Shown here: in pieces, positions 1 through 8,669 of the stretch
Position numbering within the stretch: the stretch's first letter is position 1
Layout: each line of letters starts with the position of its first letter
The notes under the pieces: model-generated
Databases searched by the model: none
Told to the model about the DNA's origin: nothing
What the model saw: only the letters and a program-made list of their open reading frames with translations
Position numbers and translations under genes: made by a program
Assembly (NCBI GenBank): GCA_040391135.1
Contig: JBEBYL010000016.1
Span: forward strand, 6,405-70,404
Direction of reading: 5' to 3'
Length of the DNA stretch: 64,000 nucleotides
Source: G025836975 sp040391135
GTDB taxonomy: Bacteria > Pseudomonadota > Gammaproteobacteria > Burkholderiales > Burkholderiaceae_B

Positions 1-1
1 T

Positions 2-1258
2 GCAACCGCTCCGCGCCAACGCTCGGAGATTCTGCGCAAGTGCTATGAGCTGATGATGCGCGACGCGGAAAGCCTGGCGGAGCTGATCTCGCTGGAAAAT
101 GGGAAAGCGCTGAAAGACGCCAGGGGCGAAGTCGCCTATGCGGCCGAATTTTTCCGCTGGTTCGCCGAAGAGGCGGTTCGGATCAATGGCGATCTGTCCA
201 TTGCGCCTTCCGGCGCCAATCGGATTCTCGTGCAGTATCAGCCTATAGGGGTCGCTTTACTGATAACCCCCTGGAATTTTCCGGCGGCCATGGCTACGCG
301 GAAAATAGCGCCGGCATTGGCCGCCGGTTGTACCTGCGTGCTCAAGCCGGCCACCGCCACGCCGCTTACGGCCTATGCCGTGGCCAAGATTCTGGCGGAA
401 GCCGGCGTTCCGGATGGAGTGGTGAACGTAATCACTTCATCGACGACGTCCGAAGTAGTCAATGCCATGCTGGATGATTCCCGCGTTCGCAAGCTTTCGT
501 TCACCGGGTCGACCGAGGTTGGCCGAGTGCTGTTGCGCAAAGCGGCCGACCAGGTGATCCATAGTTCGATGGAACTGGGCGGCAATGCGCCTTTCATCGT
601 CTTCGACGATGCGGATATGGACAAGGCCCTGGAAGGGGCGATGATCGCCAAAATGCGCAATGGCGGCGAAGCCTGCACGGCGGCGAACCGGATCTATGTC
701 CAGCGCGGCGTGGCACAGGAGTTTGCGCGCCGCCTGACAGAAAAAATGCTTGGCCTTAAAGTCGGCCCGGGGGTGCGCGAAGATACCGATTGCGGGCCGC
801 TGATCGATGCCGCGGCGGTAAATAAAGTTGCGCAACTGGTCGATGATGCGGTGTCGCGCGGCGCCAAGGTCCTGTGCGGCGGGAAGACGCTGGATCAGGA
901 TGGGTGCTTCTATTTGCCCACCGTATTGACCGACGTTCCCGCGGGGTCGGCCATGGAGCGTGAAGAAATCTTCGGACCGGTTGCGCCAATATACGTATTC
1001 GATACCGAAGACGAGGTGATCGCCCGGGCCAATGATACCGAGTATGGACTGGTGGCCTACGTCTATACCCAGGACCTGACGCGCGGACTGCGCGTATCGG
1101 GAAGGCTGGAGGCCGGAATGCTGGCTTTGAATCGCGGCCTGGTGTCAGATCCCGCCGCGCCTTTTGGCGGGACCAAGCAAAGCGGCCTTGGACGCGAGGG
1201 CGCGCACCATGGGATGCTTGAGTTCATGGAAGCCAAATACATCGCCACCGACTGGTGA
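2..1258 (+). CDS. NAD(P)-dependent aldehyde dehydrogenase, succinate-semialdehyde type (5' end outside window)
   Basis: The protein oxidises an aldehyde to a carboxylic acid in the cytoplasm. The reading frame is open from base 2 and the family is normally about 480 residues, so roughly 60-80 N-terminal residues lie left of the window. Visible family motifs are ITPWNFP, the cofactor-binding FTGSTEVGR, the ELGG segment with the general-base Glu, and GGEACTA with the catalytic Cys codon at 674-676. The C-terminal PFGGTKQSGLGREG is typical of the GabD-like group. Substrate specificity is not readable. It is followed after 63 bp, including a hairpin, by an amidohydrolase and a tricarboxylate-type transporter, which suggests organic-acid catabolism. 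Confidence 0.9.
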   Translation, partial: ATAPRQRSEILRKCYELMMRDAESLAELISLENGKALKDARGEVAYAAEFFRWFAEEAVRINGDLSIAPSGANRILVQYQPIGVALLITPWNFPAAMATRKIAPALAAGCTCVLKPATATPLTAYAVAKILAEAGVPDGVVNVITSSTTSEVVNAMLDDSRVRKLSFTGSTEVGRVLLRKAADQVIHSSMELGGNAPFIVFDDADMDKALEGAMIAKMRNGGEACTAANRIYVQRGVAQEFARRLTEKMLGLKVGPGVREDTDCGPLIDAAAVNKVAQLVDDAVSRGAKVLCGGKTLDQDGCFYLPTVLTDVPAGSAMEREEIFGPVAPIYVFDTEDEVIARANDTEYGLVAYVYTQDLTRGLRVSGRLEAGMLALNRGLVSDPAAPFGGTKQSGLGREGAHHGMLEFMEAKYIATDW

Positions 1259-1270
1259 TTCATCTTCCTT

Positions 1271-1298
1271 GCGCCGCCCGTTCCCGGATGGGCGGCGC
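1271..1298 (+). terminator. GC-rich hairpin after the aldehyde dehydrogenase gene
   Basis: GCGCCGCCC (1271-1279) pairs with GGGCGGCGC (1290-1298) around a 10-base loop. No T-run follows, so it may be only a weak terminator or an mRNA-stabilising stem between the dehydrogenase and the amidohydrolase. Confidence 0.4.
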
Positions 1299-1321
1299 GT
1301 TATCCGTATTGAAGAGGCGCC

Positions 1322-2233
1322 ATGAGCCACGTCATTTATGAAGGCCCGATTGTCGATGCCCACCATCACTTTTGGGATCCGCAGAATAATCCGCATCCCT
1401 GGCTGCGGCCCGAGGTCAATATTCCGTTCCGCTACGGCGATTACAACGCGATCAAGCGGCGCTATTTTCCGGAGGACTATCTGGCCGATACGGCGGGCCA
1501 CAATGTGGTGCAGTCGGTGTATATCGAAACGGAGTGGGAGCCCTCCGACCCCTTGGGCGAAACGCGGTTTGTCACGCAGCTGGCCGACCTGGCCGGCTAC
1601 CCCAATGCGGTCGTTGCGCAAGCATGGCTGCATCACGATAACGCCGATGAAATCCTGAAGGCGCAAGCGGCCTTCCCTCTGGTCCGCAGCGTGCGCCACA
1701 AGCCGGGCGGGCCCGAGCGCCCGGGCGATGTCGGCAAGCAGGCAACGCTGATGAGCGATGCGGCATGGCGCAACGGCTATGCCCGGCTCGCCGATGCAGG
1801 CCTGCATTTCGATCTGCAAACGCCGTGGTGGAATTTGCCCGAGGCCGCCCGGCTGGCTCGGGATTTTCCCGGCACCACCATACTGCTGAATCACACCGGC
1901 CTTCCCCAGGACCGCAGTGAAGCCGGCCTGGCGCAGTGGCGCGAGGCAATGGCCGGATTTGCGCAGTGCCCCAATGTGGCGGTGAAGATATCCGGCATTG
2001 GTGTGCGCGGCGTTCCCTGGACGGTCGAAGCCAATGAATGGATAGTCCGGCAGGTCATTGATTTGTTCGGCGCGGATCGCGCGATGTTTGCCAGCAATTT
2101 CCCGGTTGATGGCTTGTGCGCGTCGTTCAATACGATTTTCAGTGGATTCAAAACCATAGTCAGCAATTTGCCGGAATCGGTCCAGATGAAATTATTCCAT
2201 GACAATGCGCGTCGATATTATCGGATAGCGTAG
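1322..2233 (+). CDS. Amidohydrolase-2 / TIM-barrel metal-dependent hydrolase (COG3618 type)
   Basis: This 303-residue protein opens with VDAHHHFWD at residues 10-18, the metal-binding His-x-His signature of the amidohydrolase-2 family, which includes 2-pyrone-4,6-dicarboxylate lactonase and L-fuconolactonase-like enzymes. The later LLNHTGLP and the FASNFPVDG segment near residue 260, with its metal-binding Asp, fit the same fold. It probably hydrolyses a lactone or cyclic intermediate. It lies between an aldehyde dehydrogenase and a TctCBA transporter, so a role in degrading the imported acid is likely but the substrate is unknown. The ATG at 1322 has a GAAGAGG-like ribosome site just upstream. 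Confidence 0.85.
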   Translation: MSHVIYEGPIVDAHHHFWDPQNNPHPWLRPEVNIPFRYGDYNAIKRRYFPEDYLADTAGHNVVQSVYIETEWEPSDPLGETRFVTQLADLAGYPNAVVAQAWLHHDNADEILKAQAAFPLVRSVRHKPGGPERPGDVGKQATLMSDAAWRNGYARLADAGLHFDLQTPWWNLPEAARLARDFPGTTILLNHTGLPQDRSEAGLAQWREAMAGFAQCPNVAVKISGIGVRGVPWTVEANEWIVRQVIDLFGADRAMFASNFPVDGLCASFNTIFSGFKTIVSNLPESVQMKLFHDNARRYYRIA

Positions 2234-2321
2234 CCGCCGCCATCTTTCATGCGAAAGACGGAGTCCCTTGCTTGGAGTCTAGGGTAATCCTGGATAAATT
2301 TCTCTGCCGGTCAAATCATAT

Positions 2322-2343
2322 CGTATCTAATATACGTTATACT
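2322..2343 (+). promoter_or_regulatory. Inverted repeat overlapping a probable -10 element upstream of tctC
   Basis: CGTAT (2322-2326) and ATACG (2332-2336) form an inverted repeat with a 5-base spacer. It directly abuts TATACT (2338-2343), which matches the -10 consensus at five of six positions. The arrangement is what a repressor site of the GntR/FadR style would look like. No GntR gene lies in the window, so the regulator is inferred only. Confidence 0.4.
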
Positions 2344-2424
2344 TTTTTTACCGGGGAGACTACCCCACCCGCCGGCGTCGTGTTGTGCAAGAGGCCGGCT
2401 CAAAATCAGAATCAGGAGACAAAC

Positions 2425-3408
2425 ATGCTCGGATTGGTAAAGCATTCCAAACGGAACCTTCTTGCCGCGTCGCTGGCTTTCGGCGTCCTTGCCGCTACAG
2501 GGATAGCCCATGCAAAAGAATGGCCCAGCCGTCCCATTACGGTCATCGTGCCTTATCCCGCCGGCGGAGGAGCCGACATCGGCGCGCGCACGTGGGGAGG
2601 TTTGCTGGAAAAGGAACTGGGCGTGCCGGTCAATGTCGTCAACCGTGGAGGCGGCGCGGCCATACCGGGACACACCGCCATTGCCAAGGCCAAGCCGGAC
2701 GGCTACACCATAGGCGTGGTCACCAATGACATCAGCTTGTACAAGCCCCAAGGCCTGGCCGAGCTGACCTATGCCGACATGCGCCCGCTGGGGCAGGCCA
2801 CACAAATCGCGTCGGCGGTAAATGTGATCAAGGATGCGCCGTACAACACGTTGCAGGACCTGGTCGACGATATCAAGGCCAAGCCGGGGCAGTTGAAGGC
2901 GACCGGCGCCGCTCCCGGTGTGAACTGGCATGTCTCCTTTTTGGGATTGATGCTGGACCTGGGCATAGATCCGGACACGGTCATCTGGGTGCCGACCCAG
3001 GGCGGAACCGCGGGCCACCTGGACGTGGCTTCCGGCAACTCGACTTTCTCGACGGCATCCATGGCCGAGGCGGCCGCATTGCTGGAGTCCAACAAGCTCA
3101 AGGCGCTGGCGGTAATGACGCCGGAGCGCCTGCCCCGTTTTCCCAATACGCCAACGCTTAAGGAAGCGGCCGGTTCGGATTGGACCTATTCCGTGCTTCA
3201 CGGCATAGCCGGTCCGAAAAACCTGCCGGACGATATTGCGGCAAAACTGACCGCCGCCCTGGGCAAAGTCATCCAGAGCGACGAATTCGGCAAAGCCATG
3301 GAATCGCGCGGCATCGACGTCAAATGGCGCGACGACAAGGAATGGAAAGCGCTGCTGGCGAACGATTTGAAGAGCACGTCCGACATCCTCGCCAAGGTCA
3401 AGAAGTAA
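2425..3408 (+). CDS. tctC: Tripartite tricarboxylate transporter substrate-binding protein (Bug/TctC)
   Basis: This is a periplasmic binding protein of a secondary tripartite transporter, 327 residues from the ATG at 2425, which follows a clear AGGAG site at 2415-2419. A Sec signal peptide is visible (Lys/Arg N-terminus, then LLAASLAFGVLAATGIAHA), and the mature part begins KEWPSRPITVIVPYPAGGGAD, the hallmark of Bug proteins. The frame stays open further upstream, but the extension lacks a ribosome site and would bury the signal peptide. It is the first gene of a tctC-tctB-tctA set. The ligand, probably a carboxylate, cannot be read from sequence. Confidence 0.93.
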   Translation: MLGLVKHSKRNLLAASLAFGVLAATGIAHAKEWPSRPITVIVPYPAGGGADIGARTWGGLLEKELGVPVNVVNRGGGAAIPGHTAIAKAKPDGYTIGVVTNDISLYKPQGLAELTYADMRPLGQATQIASAVNVIKDAPYNTLQDLVDDIKAKPGQLKATGAAPGVNWHVSFLGLMLDLGIDPDTVIWVPTQGGTAGHLDVASGNSTFSTASMAEAAALLESNKLKALAVMTPERLPRFPNTPTLKEAAGSDWTYSVLHGIAGPKNLPDDIAAKLTAALGKVIQSDEFGKAMESRGIDVKWRDDKEWKALLANDLKSTSDILAKVKK

Positions 3409-3444
3409 GACGGTTACCCCGCCCACCAGACATCAGGAAATAGC

Positions 3445-3921
3445 GTGCGACTTAGCGATACTTTGCTCGGGCTGCTGGCCGTTGCATTCGGGCTGGCCAT
3501 TTTGTGGCATATCCAAAGCTTCCCCACGATCCCCGGCCACTACTACGGGCCCGCCATGTTCCCCGGCATCGTGGGGTGGGGATTCGTCCTGTTTGGCGGA
3601 TTGCTGCTGATACGGGTGGGCCGCCAGGCGGGGTGGCGGCAGAAGCTGGTTTCTTGCGATGACTGGCGCAACAACAGCAAAGGTTCTTTCGCGGCCGCCA
3701 TTGTTCTGGCATCCATCCTTGCCTTTATCTATTGGGGCGATACGGTCGGATTCCCTTTGCTTAGCATGCTCACCATGACCGTGCTGTTCCTGTGGTCCGG
3801 CCGCAGGGTGGTTTTTTCCATGAGCCTGGCGCTGATCATCACCCTGGTACTGGATACCTTGTTCAGCAAACTGCTAAGGGTGCCTTTGCCCACCGGCGTT
3901 CTTTCCCAATTTTGGTGGTAG
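3445..3921 (+). CDS. tctB: Tripartite tricarboxylate transporter small membrane subunit TctB
   Basis: This 158-residue membrane protein has four hydrophobic segments (about residues 2-20, 40-55, 80-97 and 102-145), the usual topology and length of TctB. It starts with GTG at 3445 behind AGGAAA at 3435-3440. It lies 36 bp after tctC and 3 bp before tctA, so the three genes are an operon. TctB pairs with TctA in the inner membrane to carry solute delivered by the binding protein. Confidence 0.88.
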   Translation: MRLSDTLLGLLAVAFGLAILWHIQSFPTIPGHYYGPAMFPGIVGWGFVLFGGLLLIRVGRQAGWRQKLVSCDDWRNNSKGSFAAAIVLASILAFIYWGDTVGFPLLSMLTMTVLFLWSGRRVVFSMSLALIITLVLDTLFSKLLRVPLPTGVLSQFWW

Positions 3922-3924
3922 CCC

Positions 3925-5421
3925 ATGGATTATCTGCTTCCGGCCTTGAACATGGTGTTTCAGCCCGACATATTGTTGGTGCTGCTGCTGTCCTCGCTAT
4001 TCGGATTTGTGGTGGGTGTGCTGCCGGGGGTGACGGCAACGATGGCCGTTGCCTTGATGGTTCCACTGACATTCGCCTTGAGCCCTCTTGCCGCCATCGC
4101 TTCCATCGTTTCGGCGGCAGCGATGGTCATGGCCGCCGGGGATGTCCCCGGAGCCCTATTGCGCATTCCCGGCACGCCGGCCTCGGCCGCCTATGTCGAC
4201 GATGCGCATAAGCTGACTTTGCAGGGAAGGGCGGGCTACATCATAGGCATAGGGGCGCTTTGTTCAATGCTGGGCGGAGTGTTTGGTTCAGCCGTTCTGA
4301 TATTAGCGGCGCCTATGCTGGCCAACGTTGCACTGAAATTCAGCGTGTTTGAATTCTTCTGGCTTAGCGCCCTGGGATTGAGCTGCGCCATATTCGTGGC
4401 GGGAGACGATACGATCAAGGGAGGCCTGGCCTTGTTGATCGGCCTGATCATCTCGTGCGTCGGCATGGAATATTCGTCGGGCCATCCGCGATTCACATTC
4501 GGCAATACCGATCTGCTGGAGGGGGTGTCTTTTATTCCTGCACTGATCGGCATGTTCGCGCTGCCGGAAATCATCCGGTCTTTCCTGCGCACCGGAAAAG
4601 CGGCGAATGCCGCCGGCACCCGGGCGGTGGACGAATGGCGCAATGTGTTTTCTTCCGTCTGGAGCTATGGCAGGGTCGTGCTGCGAAGCTGCGGACTGGG
4701 TTCGTTCGTCGGCATGTTGCCGGGCGCCAGCGCGGACATCGCGGCATGGATATCAACCGCCATTACGCGGCGGTTTTCGCGCACGCCCGAAAAATGGGGC
4801 AAAGGCCACGTCGAAGGCGTGATCGCGGGCGCCAGCGCCAACAACGCCGCCCTGAGCAGCGCGTGGATTCCGGCGCTGGTGTTTGCCATACCCGGCGACA
4901 CCATTACCGCAATCGCCATTGGCGTGCTGTATCTAAAAGGCATGAATCCCGGCCCGGCCGTCTTTATCAACAATGCCGACCTGGTCTATGCCGTATTCAT
5001 TGTTTTCTTCCTGGCCAATCTGCTGCTGTTGCCCTTTGGGTGGCTCGCCATCCGGATTGCCAAGGTCGTTCTGCGCATTCCTCAGAAGCTGATCATGCCG
5101 GCTCTGCTGATCTTGGCGGTGATAGGCTCATTTGCCATCAACAACGATTTTTCGGGGATATCCGTGATGTTCTGGGTGGGCGTCATGGCCTATATCCTGG
5201 AGGAATGCGGAGTGCCGATTGCGCCGGTTGTGCTGGGGATCGTGCTTGGAACGATCGTGGAGCGCAACCTGATGCAATCGCTGATCAGCACGCAAGGAGA
5301 CTTAATGGGATTCTTCGAGCGTCCCTTGTCCGCCATCCTGGGGATTGTCACCTTGCTTGTCTGGTGTTTTCCGCTACTGCGCCGCATCTTCCAAAAGCAG
5401 GCGGCCCGGGCGATTGCCTAG
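3925..5421 (+). CDS. tctA: Tripartite tricarboxylate transporter large permease TctA
   Basis: This 498-residue polytopic membrane protein has the TctA signature GVLPGVTATMAVALMVPLTF near residues 31-50 and a second GMLPGAS motif near residue 265, where the two internal repeats of the family each carry a G-x-x-P-G loop. About 12 hydrophobic stretches are visible. It completes the tctCBA operon and should be the proton- or cation-coupled translocation subunit. Confidence 0.93.
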   Translation: MDYLLPALNMVFQPDILLVLLLSSLFGFVVGVLPGVTATMAVALMVPLTFALSPLAAIASIVSAAAMVMAAGDVPGALLRIPGTPASAAYVDDAHKLTLQGRAGYIIGIGALCSMLGGVFGSAVLILAAPMLANVALKFSVFEFFWLSALGLSCAIFVAGDDTIKGGLALLIGLIISCVGMEYSSGHPRFTFGNTDLLEGVSFIPALIGMFALPEIIRSFLRTGKAANAAGTRAVDEWRNVFSSVWSYGRVVLRSCGLGSFVGMLPGASADIAAWISTAITRRFSRTPEKWGKGHVEGVIAGASANNAALSSAWIPALVFAIPGDTITAIAIGVLYLKGMNPGPAVFINNADLVYAVFIVFFLANLLLLPFGWLAIRIAKVVLRIPQKLIMPALLILAVIGSFAINNDFSGISVMFWVGVMAYILEECGVPIAPVVLGIVLGTIVERNLMQSLISTQGDLMGFFERPLSAILGIVTLLVWCFPLLRRIFQKQAARAIA

Positions 5422-5615
5422 CCGTACCGGGCATGTGGCGGCGGCTGCGGCATGGCCGCCGGCACCGATTTTGTCGGCTCCGCGCCGGTAAGCCCAGCAT
5501 GCATCCGGTCTTTCCGCGCCAAGGGCGAGCGGCGGATTGCGTGGTATAAAACCAGCTTGCTTGTTGACTGCCATAGCGTGTAGAGACTGGTTATAAGGCT
5601 TTATCCGGAGCATTC

Positions 5616-6524
5616 ATGTCGCCCAGAATTCCACCATTAAATCCGTTGCGCACCTTCGAGGTGGCGGCCCGGCACCTCAGCTTTACCCGTGCCGCCGACG
5701 AGCTGTTCGTGACCGCCGCCGCGGTCAGCCATCAAATCAAGGTGCTCGAGAGCAGCCTGGGGGTCAAGCTGTTTTCCCGCATCGGCGGGAACTTGGTGCT
5801 TACCGACGTTGGGCAGGCCTACCTGCCGGCCATCCAGCAAGCCTTCAGGCAGGTGCTCGACGCCACCGATCTTTTGCATAGGCACAAGGACGTTTCCGTC
5901 CTGAAAATCAATGCGTCTCCGACCTTCTCGGTGAAATGGCTGCTGCCTCGCCTGGAGGCCTTCTTTCAGAAGTATCCCGACATTGACCTGAAGCTTTCCA
6001 CGTCTCATCACCTGATCGATTTTTCCCGGGAGGATCTGGATCTGGTCATCCGCTACGGACAGGGAAATTATCCGGGGATGAGATCCGAGCGATGCTTTTC
6101 AGTCGAGGTTGTGCCGGTGTGCAGCCCGAAGCTGCTGCGCGACCGGCCCAAGCTGCGGCATCCCTCGGATCTGCAAAATTACCCGTTGCTGCACGACGGC
6201 AGCGATAGCACCCATCCCGATTGGCGCAGCTGGTTCGATAACATCGACTGCCACGATGTGGACACATCGCGTGGGCCTACCTTCTGGCCCAGCCACTTGG
6301 TCATCGACGCCGCCATCGACGGCCTGGGCGTGGCCTTGGTCAAGCGCGCCTGGATCGAACAGGATCTGGCCAGCGGCCGATTGGTGCAATTGTTCGATAT
6401 CAGCATGCCGGTCAATTACGCGTATTACATCAGCTATCCAGAGGCCCGCTCGGAATCGCCCGCGATTCGCAGCTTTGTCGACTGGGTACAGTCGCAGGCC
6501 CGCCAGACTGTGCCAACCGAATAG
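5616..6524 (+). CDS. LysR-type regulator, GcvA-like
   Basis: The N-terminal winged helix reads NPLRTFEVAARHLSFTRAAD then LFVTAAAVSHQIKVLE, close to the GcvA/AmpR branch of LysR regulators. A substrate-binding domain follows from about residue 90. At 302 residues it is full length. It lies 194 bp downstream of tctA on the same strand and converges on the CoA-transferase gene, so it may control either cluster. The effector is unknown. Confidence 0.9.
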   Translation: MSPRIPPLNPLRTFEVAARHLSFTRAADELFVTAAAVSHQIKVLESSLGVKLFSRIGGNLVLTDVGQAYLPAIQQAFRQVLDATDLLHRHKDVSVLKINASPTFSVKWLLPRLEAFFQKYPDIDLKLSTSHHLIDFSREDLDLVIRYGQGNYPGMRSERCFSVEVVPVCSPKLLRDRPKLRHPSDLQNYPLLHDGSDSTHPDWRSWFDNIDCHDVDTSRGPTFWPSHLVIDAAIDGLGVALVKRAWIEQDLASGRLVQLFDISMPVNYAYYISYPEARSESPAIRSFVDWVQSQARQTVPTE

Positions 6525-6526
6525 CC

Positions 6527-6552
6527 GAATAGCCGCCATGCGGCGGCTATTC
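6527..6552. terminator. Bidirectional terminator-like hairpin between convergent genes
   Basis: GAATAGCCGCC (6527-6537) is perfectly complementary to GGCGGCTATTC (6542-6552) around a 4-base loop. It sits in the 37-bp gap between the convergent LysR and CoA-transferase genes, the expected place for a shared terminator. Confidence 0.6.
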
Positions 6553-6561
6553 CATGCCTGG

Positions 6562-7758
6562 CTATTTTTGAAATGCGCCCAGGGCCGCAAGCCTGTCGAA
6601 CTGTTCGGGATCCAGTCCCGACTCAAGCAGGACCTCACGGGTGTGCTGGCCCAGCAGCGGGGGCGCATGGCGCACTTTTTGGGGAGTCCGGCTGAGCTTG
6701 ACGGGGAAACCCAGGGTATTGATGGTTCCCTCGACAGGGTGCTCGATCGGCAATACCATTTGCCGCGCCTGGGCTTGTTCGCTGGTGGTGGCCTCCTGGT
6801 AGTCCAGGATGGGCGCGGTCGGCACGCCGGCCTTCTGAATGATGTCCACCCATTCTTCCGCCGTCTTGGTGGAAAAAATGGCTTCGAGGCTTTCGATGAG
6901 CGGGGCCAGGTTCTTGATGCGGTCGGCGTTGGTGGCATAGCGCTCGTCGTCCAGCAGCGTATCGGCGCCGATGGCGCGGCATAGCGCGGTCCAGAGCTTC
7001 TGATTGGCCGCGCCAATAACGAAATACCTGTCGCTGGCCTTGACCGCCTGATAGGGGGCGCTCATGCGGTTGGCGCTGCCTATGGGGGTGGGCAGTGTCT
7101 TGGTGCCCCAGTATTCCGTGGTTTCCCAGACGGACAAGCCTAGCGCCGTTTCGAACAGCGATGCATCGACGTATTGGCCCAGGCCGCTGCTGTGCCTGCC
7201 CATCAGGGCGCTGAGTATGCCGTATGCACAGAACAGGCCCGCGCCCAGATCGGCCAGAGGTATGGCGGATTTCACAGGCAAGCCGCCGGGATGGCCCATT
7301 ACGCTCATTACGCCCGAAGTGGCCTGGGCGATCAGGTCCAGGCCGGGACGGGATGTCCAGGGCCCGGTCTGGCCAAAGCCCGAGATGCTCGCGTACACCA
7401 GTCGGGGATTGATCTCTTTCAACGTTTCATAATCGATCTTCAGTCGCTTGGCGACCCCGGGCCGGCTGTTCTCGACCAGGACGTCAGCGGTTTTGACCAG
7501 CTCGTAGAAGGCCTCGAGGCCGGATTCGGACTTGAGGTTGATCTCGACGCTGCGCTTGTTGCGGTTCAGCGCCAAAAAGCCGCCGCTATCGTTGCCCTTC
7601 AGCTTGAATCCCATGGCCTTGCGGGTTTGGTCGCCGACGCCGGGGGGTTCGACCTTGATGACGTCCGCTCCCATATCGCCAAGCAGCATGCAGCAGAAAG
7701 GGCCGGCCATGATCTGGCTGACGTCAAGAACGCGGATATTGGAGAGAGGTAGATCCAT
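6562..7758 (-). CDS. CaiB/BaiF family (class III) CoA transferase
   Basis: This 398-residue cytoplasmic enzyme moves CoA between carboxylates. N-terminal LSNIRVLDVSQIMAGPFCCMLLGDMGADVIKVE is the classic CaiB/BaiF opening, and GPWTSRPGLDLIAQA near residue 150 carries the Asp that forms the aspartyl-CoA anhydride in formyl-CoA transferase. It lies 42 bp downstream of a crotonase-family gene on the same strand, so the pair probably activates an acid to its CoA thioester and then modifies it. Donor and acceptor acids are unknown. Confidence 0.9.
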   Translation of the reverse strand: MDLPLSNIRVLDVSQIMAGPFCCMLLGDMGADVIKVEPPGVGDQTRKAMGFKLKGNDSGGFLALNRNKRSVEINLKSESGLEAFYELVKTADVLVENSRPGVAKRLKIDYETLKEINPRLVYASISGFGQTGPWTSRPGLDLIAQATSGVMSVMGHPGGLPVKSAIPLADLGAGLFCAYGILSALMGRHSSGLGQYVDASLFETALGLSVWETTEYWGTKTLPTPIGSANRMSAPYQAVKASDRYFVIGAANQKLWTALCRAIGADTLLDDERYATNADRIKNLAPLIESLEAIFSTKTAEEWVDIIQKAGVPTAPILDYQEATTSEQAQARQMVLPIEHPVEGTINTLGFPVKLSRTPQKVRHAPPLLGQHTREVLLESGLDPEQFDRLAALGAFQK

Positions 7759-7800
7759 AATGACTCATGAAGAAATGGGTTGGGGCGGGAAGCGGACGAC

Positions 7801-8580
7801 TCAGCGCCCTGTGAATTTCGGTTTTTCCTTATTCAGGAAGGCCTGGTAGCCGATCCGGAAGTCTTCGGTATCGAAGCAGTCGTAGGACTCTTTCCATTCC
7901 TCTGGCGTGATCGCCGCGGGATCCAGCAGGCGGCGGCTGAATTTCTTGTGCCACCGGTTCACCAGCGGCGCGCGTTCGGCGATGGTATTGGCGATTTCCA
8001 TGACCGCGTCGTCCAGGCTTTCATCCGGGTAGATGCGATTGATCAGGCGCTTGTCCAAGGCTTCGTCAGCGTCGAATACCCGGCCTTCCAGCACGATTTC
8101 CATGGCAATGGCCGGGCCCACCAGGCGCATCAATCCGCGCATTTCTCCGTAGGACAGGACCAGGCCCAGCTTGTTCACGGGCACGCCGAAGCGGCCCGAC
8201 GCATTGCTGTAGCGCAAATCGCACACCGAAGCCAGTTCCAGGCCGCCGCCAACACACACGCCTGTGATCATGGCAATGGTGGGATGCCGGCAATTGGCCA
8301 GGGCATCCATGGCGGATTGCGTGACCAGACCGTAGGCGTATGCCTGCTCGGAGTTCTGGCGCCGCGTGGTGAACTCGGAAATATCTGCGCCAGCAGAAAA
8401 TGCGCGGCCGCCGGCGCCGCGCAGGACGATGCAGCGAACTTCATCGTCGTCCGACAGGGCGCGCAAGGCCTGGTCCAGTTGAATCCAGCCGTCGTAGTCG
8501 AGCGAATTCATTTTCTCCGGACGGTTCAGCACGATCGTGGCGACGTGATCCTTCTTTGTTAGCTGTATGGTGTTGGTCAT
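7801..8580 (-). CDS. Enoyl-CoA hydratase/isomerase (crotonase) family protein
   Basis: This 259-residue crotonase has an oxyanion-hole segment GRAFSAGAD (residues 58-66) and GGGLELASVCD. The Glu at residue 115 aligns with Glu144 of rat mitochondrial enoyl-CoA hydratase. The second catalytic Glu (Glu164 of the rat enzyme, in a PE motif) is replaced by Val at residue 135 in FGVPVNKLG. Classical hydratase chemistry is therefore doubtful, and isomerase, hydrolase or lyase activity is possible. It is followed closely by the CaiB/BaiF transferase gene. Confidence 0.88.
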   Translation of the reverse strand: MTNTIQLTKKDHVATIVLNRPEKMNSLDYDGWIQLDQALRALSDDDEVRCIVLRGAGGRAFSAGADISEFTTRRQNSEQAYAYGLVTQSAMDALANCRHPTIAMITGVCVGGGLELASVCDLRYSNASGRFGVPVNKLGLVLSYGEMRGLMRLVGPAIAMEIVLEGRVFDADEALDKRLINRIYPDESLDDAVMEIANTIAERAPLVNRWHKKFSRRLLDPAAITPEEWKESYDCFDTEDFRIGYQAFLNKEKPKFTGR

Positions 8581-8622
8581 GGTGTTCCTATCCTGTGTCA
8601 GTATTGATTAACAAGGGCATGT

Positions 8623-8656
8623 GGCTTTGGCGCCCGGGGCCGCGGACGCCAAAGCC
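8623..8656 (-). terminator. Hairpin between the hydroxyacid dehydrogenase and crotonase genes
   Basis: GGCTTTGGCG (8623-8632) pairs perfectly with CGCCAAAGCC (8647-8656). It lies just after the stop of the minus-strand dehydrogenase and before the crotonase start, so it probably reduces read-through between them. No long T-run follows on the transcribed side. Confidence 0.45.
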
Positions 8657-8669
8657 CCGTGGGCCGGAT

